A DNA stretch of 64,000 bases, from NCBI GenBank assembly GCA_022819745.1, contig JAJEGS010000035.1, positions 248,001 through 312,000 on the forward strand, in the 5' to 3' direction. The position numbers and the translations under genes are program-made. Positions 43,073-52,546 of this stretch are shown here, piece after piece. Source of the DNA: Candidatus Latescibacterota bacterium. GTDB taxonomy: Bacteria; Latescibacterota; UBA2968; UBA8231. Below the pieces are notes generated by a model. It had not been told where the DNA came from. It was given only the letters and a program-made list of their open reading frames with translations, and searched no databases. The stretch's first letter is position 1. Each line of letters opens with the position of its first letter.

Positions 43073-44341
43073 GTGCACATCGATCTGCAAAAATTCCGCC
43101 GCCAAGGCTTTCTGATCTTGCACAACGTCGTGCCACCCGAGCGGTTGGACGCGATGCGGCTCGCCATCGAGTGTATGGTAGATCGGGAAAAGGCACGCTC
43201 AGCGGCCGCGCGCCAACCCGGCGATCCGCTCGGCGGTGCTTGGTACGAAAAAATCCATCCGCGACTGAACATAAATTCTATTGACGCCGAGACCGCCGAT
43301 GTCATCGACTTTTGCCTCGGCGAGACCACCTTGGGCGTCAGCGCCCAGCTCATGCAGGCTCCGGTGACGGCCCTCACTGCCTTTGGCGCGCTGTGTAGCG
43401 GGCTGATCGATTACGGGTACACGGACTGGCACCGCGACGCCAGCTCGGCTGAGCAGGCACCGCTCAGCGGCATGCAAGCGGATCTAATGGCCAACGCTCC
43501 CGGATACGTGCAGTGGAACATCGCCCTCTACGAAGACGACGTATTCTGGATCCTCCCCGAAAGCCACAAACAGCCGACCAACCAAGCGCAGCGGCAGCAG
43601 CTCATGCTCGATCCCAAAGTGCCGCTAAAAGGCGGCATCCCCGTCGAGCTACAGCCCGGCGACGGCATCGTCTATCCCAACCTGATGATGCACTGGGGCA
43701 GCAAGTACACCAGCCGAATGCGCCGCACCATCCACCTCGGCTATCGCTCCTTCGGTGGCCATATTTTCTCGTATCACCACCATCTCGACTGGTATCACGC
43801 CGACGGCTTCCGGCAATACCTCTCGCCCGAGGCCGAGGCCCAGTTTGCCCACTGGACCCAATGCTACGATCAAGAGCGGGACCAGATTGAGGCGACCTTC
43901 CGCGCCCTAATTGTCCACGACGAGCCAAAATTCCGCACTTGCTTGGCCGAGCTGCATCCGGGCGAGTTCGGTCGCATGGTGAGCGTGGTGCTGATGTGCC
44001 GGATCGCCAACAAGGTCGTCTTCCTGCACCGGCCAGAGATCGCCCAGATGTCCGTGCAAGAGCGCAAGCCGCTGATCGACGGATCGCCGCCCGCGTACTA
44101 CGCCGAGGACATGGCGCGGCGCTTTACCGCTACCGAAGCCAAGCTCCTGCAAAGCCGCTTGGCCGCGCTCAACGAGCGATTGCAGCAAGACGAGGCCCGC
44201 GTCCACCAGCACTACAGCGACCTGTACGCGGACCTCCGGCCCGCAGCCGACTCACCGAACTTTGAATCCCGGCCGCTACGCACCTTCAACAGCGAAATGC
44301 CCGAAGGCTTTGGCGTGGACGAATTTGTAACTACTTGGTAA
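43073..44341 (+). CDS. PhyH-like dioxygenase, long form
   Basis: A 422-residue PhyH-related protein. The iron-binding His-Arg-Asp is in YTDWHRDASS and a distal His lies in NLMMHWGSKY with Arg in RRTIHLGYRSFGG. It is about 150 residues longer than the other family members here; the extra C-terminal part (from about residue 265) is helical (RFTATEAKLLQSRLAALNE) and unassigned. Start is GTG at 43073 with TAGGAAAG upstream. It follows the sulfatase by 12 bp and precedes a Gfo/Idh/MocA gene by 14 bp, so these are one transcript. Oxidation of a sulfated or desulfated product is a guess. Confidence 0.8.
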   Translation: MHIDLQKFRRQGFLILHNVVPPERLDAMRLAIECMVDREKARSAAARQPGDPLGGAWYEKIHPRLNINSIDAETADVIDFCLGETTLGVSAQLMQAPVTALTAFGALCSGLIDYGYTDWHRDASSAEQAPLSGMQADLMANAPGYVQWNIALYEDDVFWILPESHKQPTNQAQRQQLMLDPKVPLKGGIPVELQPGDGIVYPNLMMHWGSKYTSRMRRTIHLGYRSFGGHIFSYHHHLDWYHADGFRQYLSPEAEAQFAHWTQCYDQERDQIEATFRALIVHDEPKFRTCLAELHPGEFGRMVSVVLMCRIANKVVFLHRPEIAQMSVQERKPLIDGSPPAYYAEDMARRFTATEAKLLQSRLAALNERLQQDEARVHQHYSDLYADLRPAADSPNFESRPLRTFNSEMPEGFGVDEFVTTW

Positions 44342-44355
44342 GGAGAAACAAATAC

Positions 44356-45357
44356 ATGTTGAAGTTTGCATTCCTAGGCGCTTGGCACAGTCACGCGACC
44401 ATGCACGTGCGGGAAGCGGCAACAAGGCCGGGCGAGGTGGAGCTAGTGGGGATGTACGATGCCGACCCCGCAGTAATTCAGCAGAATCTGGAGCGGTGGA
44501 CAGAATACGGCCTGGACGTTCCGGTCTTTGACTCCGTCGAAGACGTGTTAAATAGCCAAGCAGAGGCCGTAGTCGTGGAAGGACACGTATATCAAAACCT
44601 CGACTACGCCGAACAAGCGCTCGCCGCTGGCAAGCACGTGTTGTTGGAAAAGCCAGCCGGCGTCGATCTGGCCCAATTGGAACGGCTCCACAAGTTCTCC
44701 GACAATGAAGGGTTGATGCTACAAATGGCCTACATGTGGCGCTACAATCCGGCAGTGACCGAGATGCTGCGCTTGGTAGGGTCGGGCTCTCTAGGGCAGG
44801 TCTTTATGTATCGCGGCCACATACCCAAGCCGATCAACTGGCACAAGCAGCTATACGGGGAGTTCACCGCCTATTACGGCGGCGTTTACTTCGAGATGGC
44901 CGGGCACTTGGTGGATTTAATGGTGGCGATGATGGGCGAGCCAGTGGCCGTCCAGGGCGTGTTGGGCAAGCACTACGGAGAGCGGGCTGAAGTCGATAAC
45001 GCGGTAGTCGTCCACGAGTGTCGCGATGGAATCGGCATCGTGGATACGACCGCCATGCAGATCGGCATGGACCGACGGATCGAGGTCCACGGAACTCAAG
45101 GGACCCTGCTGCACGAACCACTCGGCTCAAACAAGCTGCGCGTCTTCTTGGCTCAGGAGGCCGAAGGATACCAAGCCGGCGAGTGGCAGGACGTAGAGCT
45201 TGATCCGGGGCCAGCCCCGCCGAGCTTGTTGCGAGAGCTAGCCGCGTGCATTCGCGGCGAAAAGACGCCGGATTTTGCCCTTGCACACGACCGCGCCGTG
45301 CAGCGAACCTTGTTCAAAGGCTGCGGCATAACCGACGGCCATGCCCTGAGGACTTAA
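44356..45357 (+). CDS. Gfo/Idh/MocA-family oxidoreductase
   Basis: A 333-residue NAD(P)-dependent sugar dehydrogenase-like protein. The N-terminal Rossmann fold starts FAFLGAWHSHATMH, a variant of the usual GxGxxG; LLEKPAGVDLAQL carries the conserved Glu-Lys-Pro. The C-terminal alpha/beta half has GGVYFEMAGHLVD, a likely active-site His. Start ATG at 44356 with AAGGAGAAAC upstream. It is the last of the sulfatase/PhyH unit and overlaps the convergent gene by 4 bp at the stop codons. Substrate unknown; it may oxidise a sugar released by the sulfatase. Confidence 0.9.
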   Translation: MLKFAFLGAWHSHATMHVREAATRPGEVELVGMYDADPAVIQQNLERWTEYGLDVPVFDSVEDVLNSQAEAVVVEGHVYQNLDYAEQALAAGKHVLLEKPAGVDLAQLERLHKFSDNEGLMLQMAYMWRYNPAVTEMLRLVGSGSLGQVFMYRGHIPKPINWHKQLYGEFTAYYGGVYFEMAGHLVDLMVAMMGEPVAVQGVLGKHYGERAEVDNAVVVHECRDGIGIVDTTAMQIGMDRRIEVHGTQGTLLHEPLGSNKLRVFLAQEAEGYQAGEWQDVELDPGPAPPSLLRELAACIRGEKTPDFALAHDRAVQRTLFKGCGITDGHALRT

Positions 45358-46436
45358 GCGTCCGCCTCGTACTTCGGCTGCCTCGGCCCGCGATCCCGCT
45401 CTAGCCGATAAACGCTCTCCTCAAGCGGCAACTCTACGCGAGCACCGCCGCGCTGATGCGACTCGACAAACGCGAAGATCAGCTCGGTATTAGCCCGCGC
45501 CAGTTCCGCACCGCCGCGCGGAGGCTCGCCCGTATCGAGTGAGCGGACCAAATCCTCGATCAAGCAAAGCGTCGAAGCCCGGTGCTCGAAAGCAGGAAAT
45601 TCTACCAAGCCCAATTTATTGCGGCCCCGGTGATCCTGTGCTACCGGTGCCCGCAACTGCCACTCCCTATCATTGCCCAGCGCCGTCACCACGCCTCTTT
45701 GGCAGACGGCCTCCACTTCCAATCCCCGACCCGAATTGAGCGCGTACGCAGTGACCCCATTGGCGAACTGGATCATGCCGTGCCCGACTGGGTCCTCGCG
45801 CAGGATATCGCCGTCGATGATCTCGTCGCCATTGGGCAAATGCGCCTGCACCCAATCGGCCGGGGCGTCGGAGTTGAGGCGCTGGAGCAGATCAAAGCTG
45901 TGGCTGGCGCCGTTGAAGAGCGTACTGGTCTGGTGGATGATGAGGGTTTGCAACGCGCCGATTTCCCCGGAGTCGATAACGGCCTTCATCTGGTCGTAGC
46001 CGGGGTGGAAGCGGCGATTGGTGCCCATGTTGAGCGCGACGTTGTGGCGCTGGCAGGCTTCGACCATGCGGTCGGCTTCGGCCAGCGAGGCCGAGAACGC
46101 CTTTTCCGCGTAGATGGCACGGGCACCCGCTTCGGTCGCCGCAATGACGATCTCAGCGCGATGCTCGGGCTGGGTGGCCACGCTGACGATGTCGGGCTTT
46201 TCGCGGGCGAGCATCTCTCGGTAGTCAGTGTACTGCTTGTCCGCGGGAATGCCGTAGCGCGCGCCGACCCTTTCCATCACCTCGGGGCGCAAATCCGAGC
46301 AGGCGACGAGGTCCGTGCGCTCACAAGCCTCGTATCCAGCGGCGTGGGAGTACGGGCGCATATCGGCCGGAACCTCGTTGTCGATAAAAGCGCCCATGCG
46401 GCTACAGCCGATGAGAACGGCTTTGTATTGGCTCAT
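45354..46436 (-). CDS. Gfo/Idh/MocA-family oxidoreductase
   Basis: A 360-residue relative of the previous gene but not a close copy. The Rossmann start is AVLIGCSRMGAFID and the EKxx motif is AIYAEKAFSASLAEAD, where Ala replaces the usual Pro. The C-terminal half has NGASHSFDLLQRLNSDAP. The ATG at 46436 has AGGAGC at ideal spacing, so the upstream 18 codons are not coding. It is convergent with the Gfo/Idh/MocA gene at 44356 and lies 61 bp downstream of the spermidine-synthase-like fusion, likely the same minus-strand transcript. Confidence 0.9.
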   Translation of the reverse strand: MSQYKAVLIGCSRMGAFIDNEVPADMRPYSHAAGYEACERTDLVACSDLRPEVMERVGARYGIPADKQYTDYREMLAREKPDIVSVATQPEHRAEIVIAATEAGARAIYAEKAFSASLAEADRMVEACQRHNVALNMGTNRRFHPGYDQMKAVIDSGEIGALQTLIIHQTSTLFNGASHSFDLLQRLNSDAPADWVQAHLPNGDEIIDGDILREDPVGHGMIQFANGVTAYALNSGRGLEVEAVCQRGVVTALGNDREWQLRAPVAQDHRGRNKLGLVEFPAFEHRASTLCLIEDLVRSLDTGEPPRGGAELARANTELIFAFVESHQRGGARVELPLEESVYRLERDRGPRQPKYEADA

Positions 46437-46497
46437 GCGTTGCTCCTGTGAGAGAAGGTAGTGCGAGGGTTTGTCAGCATGACCTCGCAAAAAAGCA

Positions 46498-49440
46498 TCA
46501 TCCGGGAATCATACTTTCTAGAGCTTCCAGTTTTTCTTCCTCGATTGATTGTTCGGCCCTGCGGAGCAGTTCCCGAGCCTGATCGTATTGCTTTTGATCC
46601 ACCAAGTACTCGACATAGACGCGCCAAGCGGTAAAATGGTGTGGATTGGCTGCGAGTGCGCGATCCAACAGTTCGGTTCCCTCGGCGAGGCCATTTGAAA
46701 GCGCAATGGCCGCCATATTAGTGTACGACTCAAAATCATCGGGATTGTACTGAACGGCCTTTACGTAGTGTCGCCACGCCCTTCTGTTGTCGCCGGTATG
46801 CGACAGGGCCCAAGCGAGCATGCGATGGGCGGAAACGCTTGCCGACTCAGCGGCGAGCACGGCCTCAAAGACGGGAATCGCTTCGGCGTACCGCTGCTCT
46901 TGAATCAAGCGCAACGCCGCTTTTTCTCGGTCTTTGTTGCTTTCGAGCGCGCGATTTCTCGAATCGGCCAGGGCGGACAGTTCCGCAAGCCGCAAGGCCA
47001 ACGATTCATCCTCGGCAAACATCTCCTGCCAAGCGGGGATGACATACCACAAATTAGAATGTCTGGTTGCAATGCTTTGGGCGGTCCCAAGAACGATGTC
47101 CCTGAGGGCTAGCTCGGGAAACAGATGTTGGAGCATTCGCAGGTAATCGGTGCTTAATATGGACGCGACGCTCTCTTGCGTCCCTTGGTACATCTCGATG
47201 GGAGCCCGATACTCCAGCCAGAGGTTGTCGTCCGTGTTCTTGATCGGCGACTCAAATGAGTCTGCGTTTTCGGGAAATCGCAAAAACGCACCTGCGAACA
47301 GGTCGAATGGGGTCTCGATCTGGATTCGCTGGAGTGAGTTGCGCACCTTCGGCAATGAGAAGTGCTCCGCGTAGCGCCGTGTAGCTCCGACAATGGGGGC
47401 GTGGGAAGCAACGCAGATGAGGTCATCGTTGACCTTGAACACCGCCACGTAGGGAAACTCCGATGCCAAGGTGTGGAGCACGACGCGCACCGTTTCCGAA
47501 GAGGTCTCATAGGCCTGCATCCACTGACAAAAGAGACCATCTGGCTCGAGCCGCGCCGACGCGGCCTGGTAATACTCTGTCGTAAATAGGGAACTAACAC
47601 CTGCTATCCAGGGGTTGGAAGGTTGAGAGAGGATGACGTCGTATGTCTTCTTCTGGTGGCGCAGAAAATTGCGCCCATCTTCCGTGTATAGTCTCACCCG
47701 CGAGTCGTCGAGGATATCGTGGTTGATCGAGTCAAAGTACTCGGAAGCATCGAGTACCGCCTGCTCGATCTCGACCACATCGACTACCTTCACATTCGGG
47801 TGCGTTGCGGTTGCGTACACTGTGGCACCACTGCCGTAGCCGATGATGCAGATATCCTGCGGCCTTGGATGGAGGAACATCGGCAGGTGCCCGAGCAGAT
47901 ACTGCGAGTCCATGTCCCCACCAGTCGAGGCATCCGCCTTGCCGTTGACCTTGAGCACAGTGGAGTTGGGTGTGCGGAACACGGTAACTGTAGCGTTAGT
48001 CCCCTCCCGTGCGTAGAGCAAGAAACTTCCTATCGGCGAGCGCTCCTCACTCGCTTGGAGCCTTCGGAAAACGCCCCGCTGAAGGTTTTTTATATCGGTT
48101 TGGGGCAGCGTGAAGACAAATGCTGCAAGTATCGCGGCGAAGAGGCCCGCCCAGCCGAGCCGCTGTCGTTGCGAGTTTGTGCGGTCCAACAGAAAAAGGA
48201 CGACAGTGACCACCATACCGAGGGTGGCACCGAGGCGAATTAATCCCGTCGCTCCAAGCCACGGCAGAAACGCAAAGCCCGCCAATACGGAGCCGACAAT
48301 GGCTCCGATGGTGTTGGCGGCGTACATGCCTCCAACCGCCCAACCCCTCGATCCCACCTCGTTCCGCCAAGCGGCGATGCCCAAGGGCAAGGCGGCCCCC
48401 ATGGCGCAGGCGGGAACGAGGACGATGGAAGCCGCCAAGGTGCCCTGGGAGAGGAAGAGAAGCCAAGTGCGGTCGCCCGTGCCCTCGGCCATAGCCGTGA
48501 ACATCGCCGGCAATTCATTCACGGCGAAGAGCCCTGCCAAGACCGAGCACGAGCCCACCCCCAGCGCGACGGCCACCGCCCGCCAGCAGGAGCTCTCCCG
48601 GAAGGAGGGGACGGCGGCCAGCAGGGAGCCGACACCGATGCCGAGGAGGACCGTCGTGAGGATGATGGTAAACGCATAAACGGACGATCCCACCACCGGG
48701 ATGAGCAGGCGCGTCCAAGCAATCTGGTAGAAGAGCCCCAAGCACCCAGCCATGGCCACCGCGGCCAGCAGCAGTCGGGGGGTCTGGGTGCCGCTGGTTG
48801 ATGCTAGAGGCTCCTCGACCGCATCCCGGGGGGCCATGCGGAGATCGAGGAGGTAGCCCCCGACAGCCACTAGGACGCCCGCGGCAACAGCGACCCAAAC
48901 CGTGTCGGAAATCCCGAGAACGGGCATCAGGACGAGTCCCGCCACGAGGGTGCCGACCGCCGCCCCAAGGGTGTTGATTCCGTAGAAAAGGGCCACGCTT
49001 CGGCGGAAGGCCGCTTCCTCTGTAACCGCCACGATGAGCAGGGGCAGGGAGGCACCCATGAGGAAGGTCGGCACCGCCATCATAGCGAAGGAGAGGAAAA
49101 ACTGCAGCAGCACGAAGAGAGCGAAGTACCCGTCGGTGAGGTGGTACAGGGGATCGAGGATGCCTGCCATGTTCCGCAGCAGAGGCACCGAGACCACGCC
49201 GAAGAGGGCGATGCCCAGCTCTAGGAGGGCATAGGCCCTCAGGGGCCTGCGGATGCGATCGGCGCGCCGGCCAGCCCAAGCACCCCCCGCCCCCAGACCC
49301 GCCATGAAGCTAGCTACTACAGTTGAAATGGACCACGCCGCACTGCCGAACTGGAGGGTGAGGAGCTTCACCCACACCACCTCGTACGCCAGAGCCGCGG
49401 CACCGGAAAAAAAGAACAGCAAGCCAGCAAAAAAAACCAT
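46498..49440 (-). CDS. Membrane protein fused to a spermidine-synthase-like domain and C-terminal TPR repeats
   Basis: A 980-residue protein with three parts. Residues 1-440 hold 12 or more transmembrane helices in two related halves (SGAAALAYEVVWVKLL; later GCLGLFYQIAWTRLL), as in 'fused MFS/spermidine synthase' proteins. Residues about 490-700 carry a methyltransferase-fold synthase domain: IGYGSGATVYA for the AdoMet-type site and DVILSQPSNPW. Residues about 840-975 are tetratricopeptide-like repeats (SAHRMLAWALSHTGDNRRA). The conserved catalytic Asp pair of true spermidine synthases is not evident, so aminopropyl transfer is doubtful. It starts 7 bp after the TPP enzyme stop, with GAGGAT upstream. 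Confidence 0.85.
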   Translation of the reverse strand: MVFFAGLLFFFSGAAALAYEVVWVKLLTLQFGSAAWSISTVVASFMAGLGAGGAWAGRRADRIRRPLRAYALLELGIALFGVVSVPLLRNMAGILDPLYHLTDGYFALFVLLQFFLSFAMMAVPTFLMGASLPLLIVAVTEEAAFRRSVALFYGINTLGAAVGTLVAGLVLMPVLGISDTVWVAVAAGVLVAVGGYLLDLRMAPRDAVEEPLASTSGTQTPRLLLAAVAMAGCLGLFYQIAWTRLLIPVVGSSVYAFTIILTTVLLGIGVGSLLAAVPSFRESSCWRAVAVALGVGSCSVLAGLFAVNELPAMFTAMAEGTGDRTWLLFLSQGTLAASIVLVPACAMGAALPLGIAAWRNEVGSRGWAVGGMYAANTIGAIVGSVLAGFAFLPWLGATGLIRLGATLGMVVTVVLFLLDRTNSQRQRLGWAGLFAAILAAFVFTLPQTDIKNLQRGVFRRLQASEERSPIGSFLLYAREGTNATVTVFRTPNSTVLKVNGKADASTGGDMDSQYLLGHLPMFLHPRPQDICIIGYGSGATVYATATHPNVKVVDVVEIEQAVLDASEYFDSINHDILDDSRVRLYTEDGRNFLRHQKKTYDVILSQPSNPWIAGVSSLFTTEYYQAASARLEPDGLFCQWMQAYETSSETVRVVLHTLASEFPYVAVFKVNDDLICVASHAPIVGATRRYAEHFSLPKVRNSLQRIQIETPFDLFAGAFLRFPENADSFESPIKNTDDNLWLEYRAPIEMYQGTQESVASILSTDYLRMLQHLFPELALRDIVLGTAQSIATRHSNLWYVIPAWQEMFAEDESLALRLAELSALADSRNRALESNKDREKAALRLIQEQRYAEAIPVFEAVLAAESASVSAHRMLAWALSHTGDNRRAWRHYVKAVQYNPDDFESYTNMAAIALSNGLAEGTELLDRALAANPHHFTAWRVYVEYLVDQKQYDQARELLRRAEQSIEEEKLEALESMIPG

Positions 49441-49447
49441 AATATCC

Positions 49448-51088
49448 TCACCAAAATTTAGCGACGTTTTCTTCCGCTTTGGTCATCACCTCCAACAGAG
49501 CGGCTCGGCCTTCGCCGTTGGCCGCGAGGGCGCGTTGGATGGCCGGTGCCAAGTCCGGGGGCGCTTCAACGCGCTCGGCGTGGGCACCAAGCGCCTCGGC
49601 CACCTGCGCGTAGTGGCCGCCGAGTTGGTTGCTCTGATAATGCTCAGTGGCGTAGGGCATGTGCTGGTCGTAGTGCGTCATCACACCATTGTTGAGCACC
49701 ACTGTCAGAATGGGAATCTCGGCGCGCACCGCAGTCTCAATGTCGAGGCCCGCCATGCCAAACGCCGCGTCGCCCATGACGTTGATGACCTGCTTGTCCG
49801 GCGCGGCTAGCTTGGCCCCCAAGGCCAAACCCAAGCCGTAGCCGAGCTGGGTCGATTTGCCCCAGCCGATGTATCCTCTGGGGACCTGGGGCCGCCAGAA
49901 CGGCACGAGTTGATCGCGGGGATAGCCCGAGTCGTGGGTGATGATGGTGTTGGGCACCTCCACGGCGCGGGCGAGCTCGGCAAATACCCGGTAGGGATTT
50001 ATCGGCACCTCGTCCGAGCGGAATCGCGGTGCCCACGCGGCGTTGAACTCAGCGCGGATGGCCGCGATCTCGGCTGCAACTCCGCCGTCTCCTCGCCCGT
50101 CGGCTCCAAGCTGCCGCCGGACTTCCTCGATGATCTGCTCCAGCACGATCCGCGCATCGCCGACGGCCCCCAGATCGATCCGGTAGTCCTTGTTGAGATC
50201 CTCCGCGCAGTTGGTCACCTGCGCCAAGACGGCGCGGGCGGGCATGGGCGCATTGAAGACCGAAATGGTAAAGCTGGTGCCCACGCCCAACACGAAATCG
50301 GTCTTTTGCAAGAAGCGATCGACCATCAGCGTACCAGTGTGGCCGCCAGTGCCCAGTGCGAGCGCATGGTTTTCGGGAAACGCGCTCTTGCCGGCCAAAG
50401 TGGTCATAACAGGCACGTTGAGCAACTCGGCGAGGGCCACGAGCTGGTCTGTGGCTTCGGCCCACATCACGCCGTGCCCAGCGTTGATGATCGGGCATTC
50501 GGCCTTGACCAGCGCGGCCACCAAGTCGCGCACCGCGTCCGAATCAGCCGCAGATTTGCAAGCCTTGACCGGCTGGTAGTCGAGGTCGCCGGAAAATTCA
50601 GCAGCGCCTAAATCGCTGGGGATTTCCACCAGCACCGGCCCGGCCCGACCGTGGACGAGTTGGCTAAAGGCGCGGCGCATCAGTTCGGGGATGCGCTCGA
50701 CTTGGTTGACGTTCGCGGCCCATTTGGTGATACCGCGATAGTTGGCCACCGCGTCGAAGTTGGGCGGCACTTGCGTGCGGGCCGTGGACACGCCGCCGGG
50801 CAAAAGCAGCAAGGGGATAGCATCGGCGTAAGCTTGGGCCACGCCGCCGAGCGCGTTTTCAGCGCCCGGCCCGGTCTGCATAGTGAAAACGCCAAAGGGG
50901 CGGCCATTGGTCGTGCGGCTAAAGCCGTCGGCCATGTTGACGCCCGTCCGCTCTTGGCGACAGATAATGGGCCGGATCCCAGCGCGTGCTGCCTCGTCAA
51001 TCAGCGACTGGGCGGGGAAAGCCGACAGCCACTCGACGCCTTCGGCCTTGAGGATGTGGGCAATGGCTTGGTTGCCGTTCATGGACAT
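49448..51088 (-). CDS. Thiamine-pyrophosphate-dependent acetolactate synthase-like enzyme
   Basis: A 546-residue TPP enzyme of the pyruvate oxidase/acetolactate synthase/benzoylformate decarboxylase group. The cofactor-activating Glu46 is in CRQERTGVNMADG, and the metal/diphosphate site is VMGDAAFGMAGLDIETAV with NNGVM following. A large-subunit-type FAD region is not obvious, and no small regulatory subunit is adjacent, so this is unlikely to be the biosynthetic IlvB. Relatives act on oxalyl-CoA, sulfoacetaldehyde or benzoylformate. Start ATG at 51088, with a second ATG two codons in; GGGA lies upstream. Directly coupled to the membrane fusion gene downstream. Confidence 0.9.
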   Translation of the reverse strand: MSMNGNQAIAHILKAEGVEWLSAFPAQSLIDEAARAGIRPIICRQERTGVNMADGFSRTTNGRPFGVFTMQTGPGAENALGGVAQAYADAIPLLLLPGGVSTARTQVPPNFDAVANYRGITKWAANVNQVERIPELMRRAFSQLVHGRAGPVLVEIPSDLGAAEFSGDLDYQPVKACKSAADSDAVRDLVAALVKAECPIINAGHGVMWAEATDQLVALAELLNVPVMTTLAGKSAFPENHALALGTGGHTGTLMVDRFLQKTDFVLGVGTSFTISVFNAPMPARAVLAQVTNCAEDLNKDYRIDLGAVGDARIVLEQIIEEVRRQLGADGRGDGGVAAEIAAIRAEFNAAWAPRFRSDEVPINPYRVFAELARAVEVPNTIITHDSGYPRDQLVPFWRPQVPRGYIGWGKSTQLGYGLGLALGAKLAAPDKQVINVMGDAAFGMAGLDIETAVRAEIPILTVVLNNGVMTHYDQHMPYATEHYQSNQLGGHYAQVAEALGAHAERVEAPPDLAPAIQRALAANGEGRAALLEVMTKAEENVAKFW

Positions 51089-51121
51089 GGCGTCCCTTTC
51101 CGGGTTTTGTGGTTGGATCAG

Positions 51122-51214
51122 GGATTTGGTAAGGACATGATTACAGAGATTTGGTTAAGGACAACCTCTGTGGTCCCTATGGAGATTTGGTAGGGGCAAC
51201 CCTCGTGGTTGCCC
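51122..51214. repeat. Tandem diverged repeats ending in a perfect hairpin
   Basis: GATTTGGT-type units recur at 51122, 51146 and 51182. The last unit ends in a perfect 8-bp stem, GGGCAACC (51194-51201) and GGTTGCCC (51207-51214), around CTCGT; the middle unit holds a weaker GGAC/GTCC version. The region separates the ANKH-like gene from the TPP gene. Such 'GTAGGGGC...' palindromes resemble dispersed extragenic repeats; a decayed relative may be at 63190-63227. Confidence 0.6.
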
Positions 51215-51268
51215 ACCCGCAATTTGCATAGAACGTTGGACAGGGACGCAGCAGCGTCAAGCAGATTC

Positions 51269-52546
51269 TTATCCTGCGCGCCGCCCGCGCCCGATGCTCC
51301 ACCAGACGACCAAGGCCTCCACAGTGTGGCCACTGATTAAGGCCCCCACGGCTTGAGTCGCCCCGTGGAGCTCGAAATTGGCCAGCAGGGCTAGCATCAG
51401 CAAGACAGTCACCACGCGAGATGGAGCACTTGGCGCCATAGCTTGAGTGCGGTGCTGGAGCAGACCGATGCCGTGGAAGTAACTGCGCAGGCTGACGACA
51501 AAGGGAAAACCCGTAAACAGGAGCAGCGGCGTCTTGCAGTGGGCGATCAACTCAGGGCCAATGCCGATCCAAGTGCCGAGTATGTAATCGACCGCCGGCG
51601 TCCAAAACAGCAGCACCATCCACGCACAGGAAAACAGACAACAGCCCCAGCAGAAGCGGCGGATCTTGGCCAAATCCCCTTCTTGGCGGAAGGCCGTCGG
51701 CAGATTGCGCAGTTCGTTGAGCCAGCCATAGGGAATGTGGCCGAGCGCATAGACGACGGTCAGCACGGCCAGTGCTTCGGTGCCGTCGGCACTGCGGGCG
51801 ACGAACACGTTGATCAGCGGCCGAGTGCCAGCCTGCACCGCCATGATCAGCGCCAAAGGCCAAAAGAAGTGCAGGACGTAGAAATAGGTCAGAAGCGGCA
51901 TGTTGCCCGGCTCTGGCCAGCGCACCAAGCGCCAGCGCCCCCACGAGACCACGCCAAGCTCGGCGAGAGCACCCGTGTACGTGGCGAGGACCGGCAGTAA
52001 GATGGGATTCTGGCGGACGAAGCCAAGCGGCAGCAGCACAAAGACCGCGAGGATGCTGAGCCCGATCCCCGTGGTAGTAGCGTAAGCGGGGATGTCGGTG
52101 CGGCGGATGCGGATGAGTTCGCCGCTGTAAAAGCGCGTCATCCCGTGCAGCACGGGGAAGGGAACCAGCCACAGCAGGGCCAAGCGCACCGCCTCGCCGA
52201 GCGCCGGATCGACCCCGTGCAGGTCGTTGATGATCCAAGTCCCTAGCGGCGTCAGCGCCAAGCTGGCCAAGACGCCAGCCAATAGCAGCCCAGCGGCGAG
52301 CACAAAACGGAAGCAGACGCGGCAGCCTTGGGTGTGCTCGACGAGGACCAAGCCGAGCTGCCGCACCTGAGACAGGGTGCCAGCGAGGAATAGCGCCAAG
52401 CCAAAGGCCAAGCCAAACGCGGCCAACGTCTCGACCGCCCGCGGCATCCGCGCCATGCCGCCGTTGAGGAACTGGCCGCTGAGCTCTTGCACCAGCGCCG
52501 TCACCACCAACGGCAACATGAAGCGCGTTAGCTGGGCATAGCTCAT
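51269..52546 (-). CDS. ANKH-like (progressive ankylosis family) multi-pass membrane transporter
   Basis: A 425-residue inner-membrane protein with about 12 helices in a MOP/MATE-like layout. It matches the animal ANKH protein across several blocks: ETLAAFGLAFGL near 40, WIINDLHGVDPALG near 105, FFWPLALIMAV at 227-237, TRPLINVFVAR near 241, VYALGHIPYGWLNE at 265-278 and FWTP at 314-317, in the same order as in ANKH (WPLALI, RPIVNLFVSR, VGHMPYGWLTE, FWTP). ANKH exports citrate, ATP or pyrophosphate-linked anions. The bacterial substrate is unknown. It overlaps the D-aminoacylase gene by 4 bp (ATGA), so the two are made together. Comparison is from memory of the human sequence, not from a search. 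Confidence 0.78.
   Translation of the reverse strand: MSYAQLTRFMLPLVVTALVQELSGQFLNGGMARMPRAVETLAAFGLAFGLALFLAGTLSQVRQLGLVLVEHTQGCRVCFRFVLAAGLLLAGVLASLALTPLGTWIINDLHGVDPALGEAVRLALLWLVPFPVLHGMTRFYSGELIRIRRTDIPAYATTTGIGLSILAVFVLLPLGFVRQNPILLPVLATYTGALAELGVVSWGRWRLVRWPEPGNMPLLTYFYVLHFFWPLALIMAVQAGTRPLINVFVARSADGTEALAVLTVVYALGHIPYGWLNELRNLPTAFRQEGDLAKIRRFCWGCCLFSCAWMVLLFWTPAVDYILGTWIGIGPELIAHCKTPLLLFTGFPFVVSLRSYFHGIGLLQHRTQAMAPSAPSRVVTVLLMLALLANFELHGATQAVGALISGHTVEALVVWWSIGRGRRAG

Noticed and set aside
45582..46451. 289-codon plus-strand open frame
   Set aside because: Antisense shadow of the Gfo/Idh/MocA gene; composition and lack of domains argue against coding.
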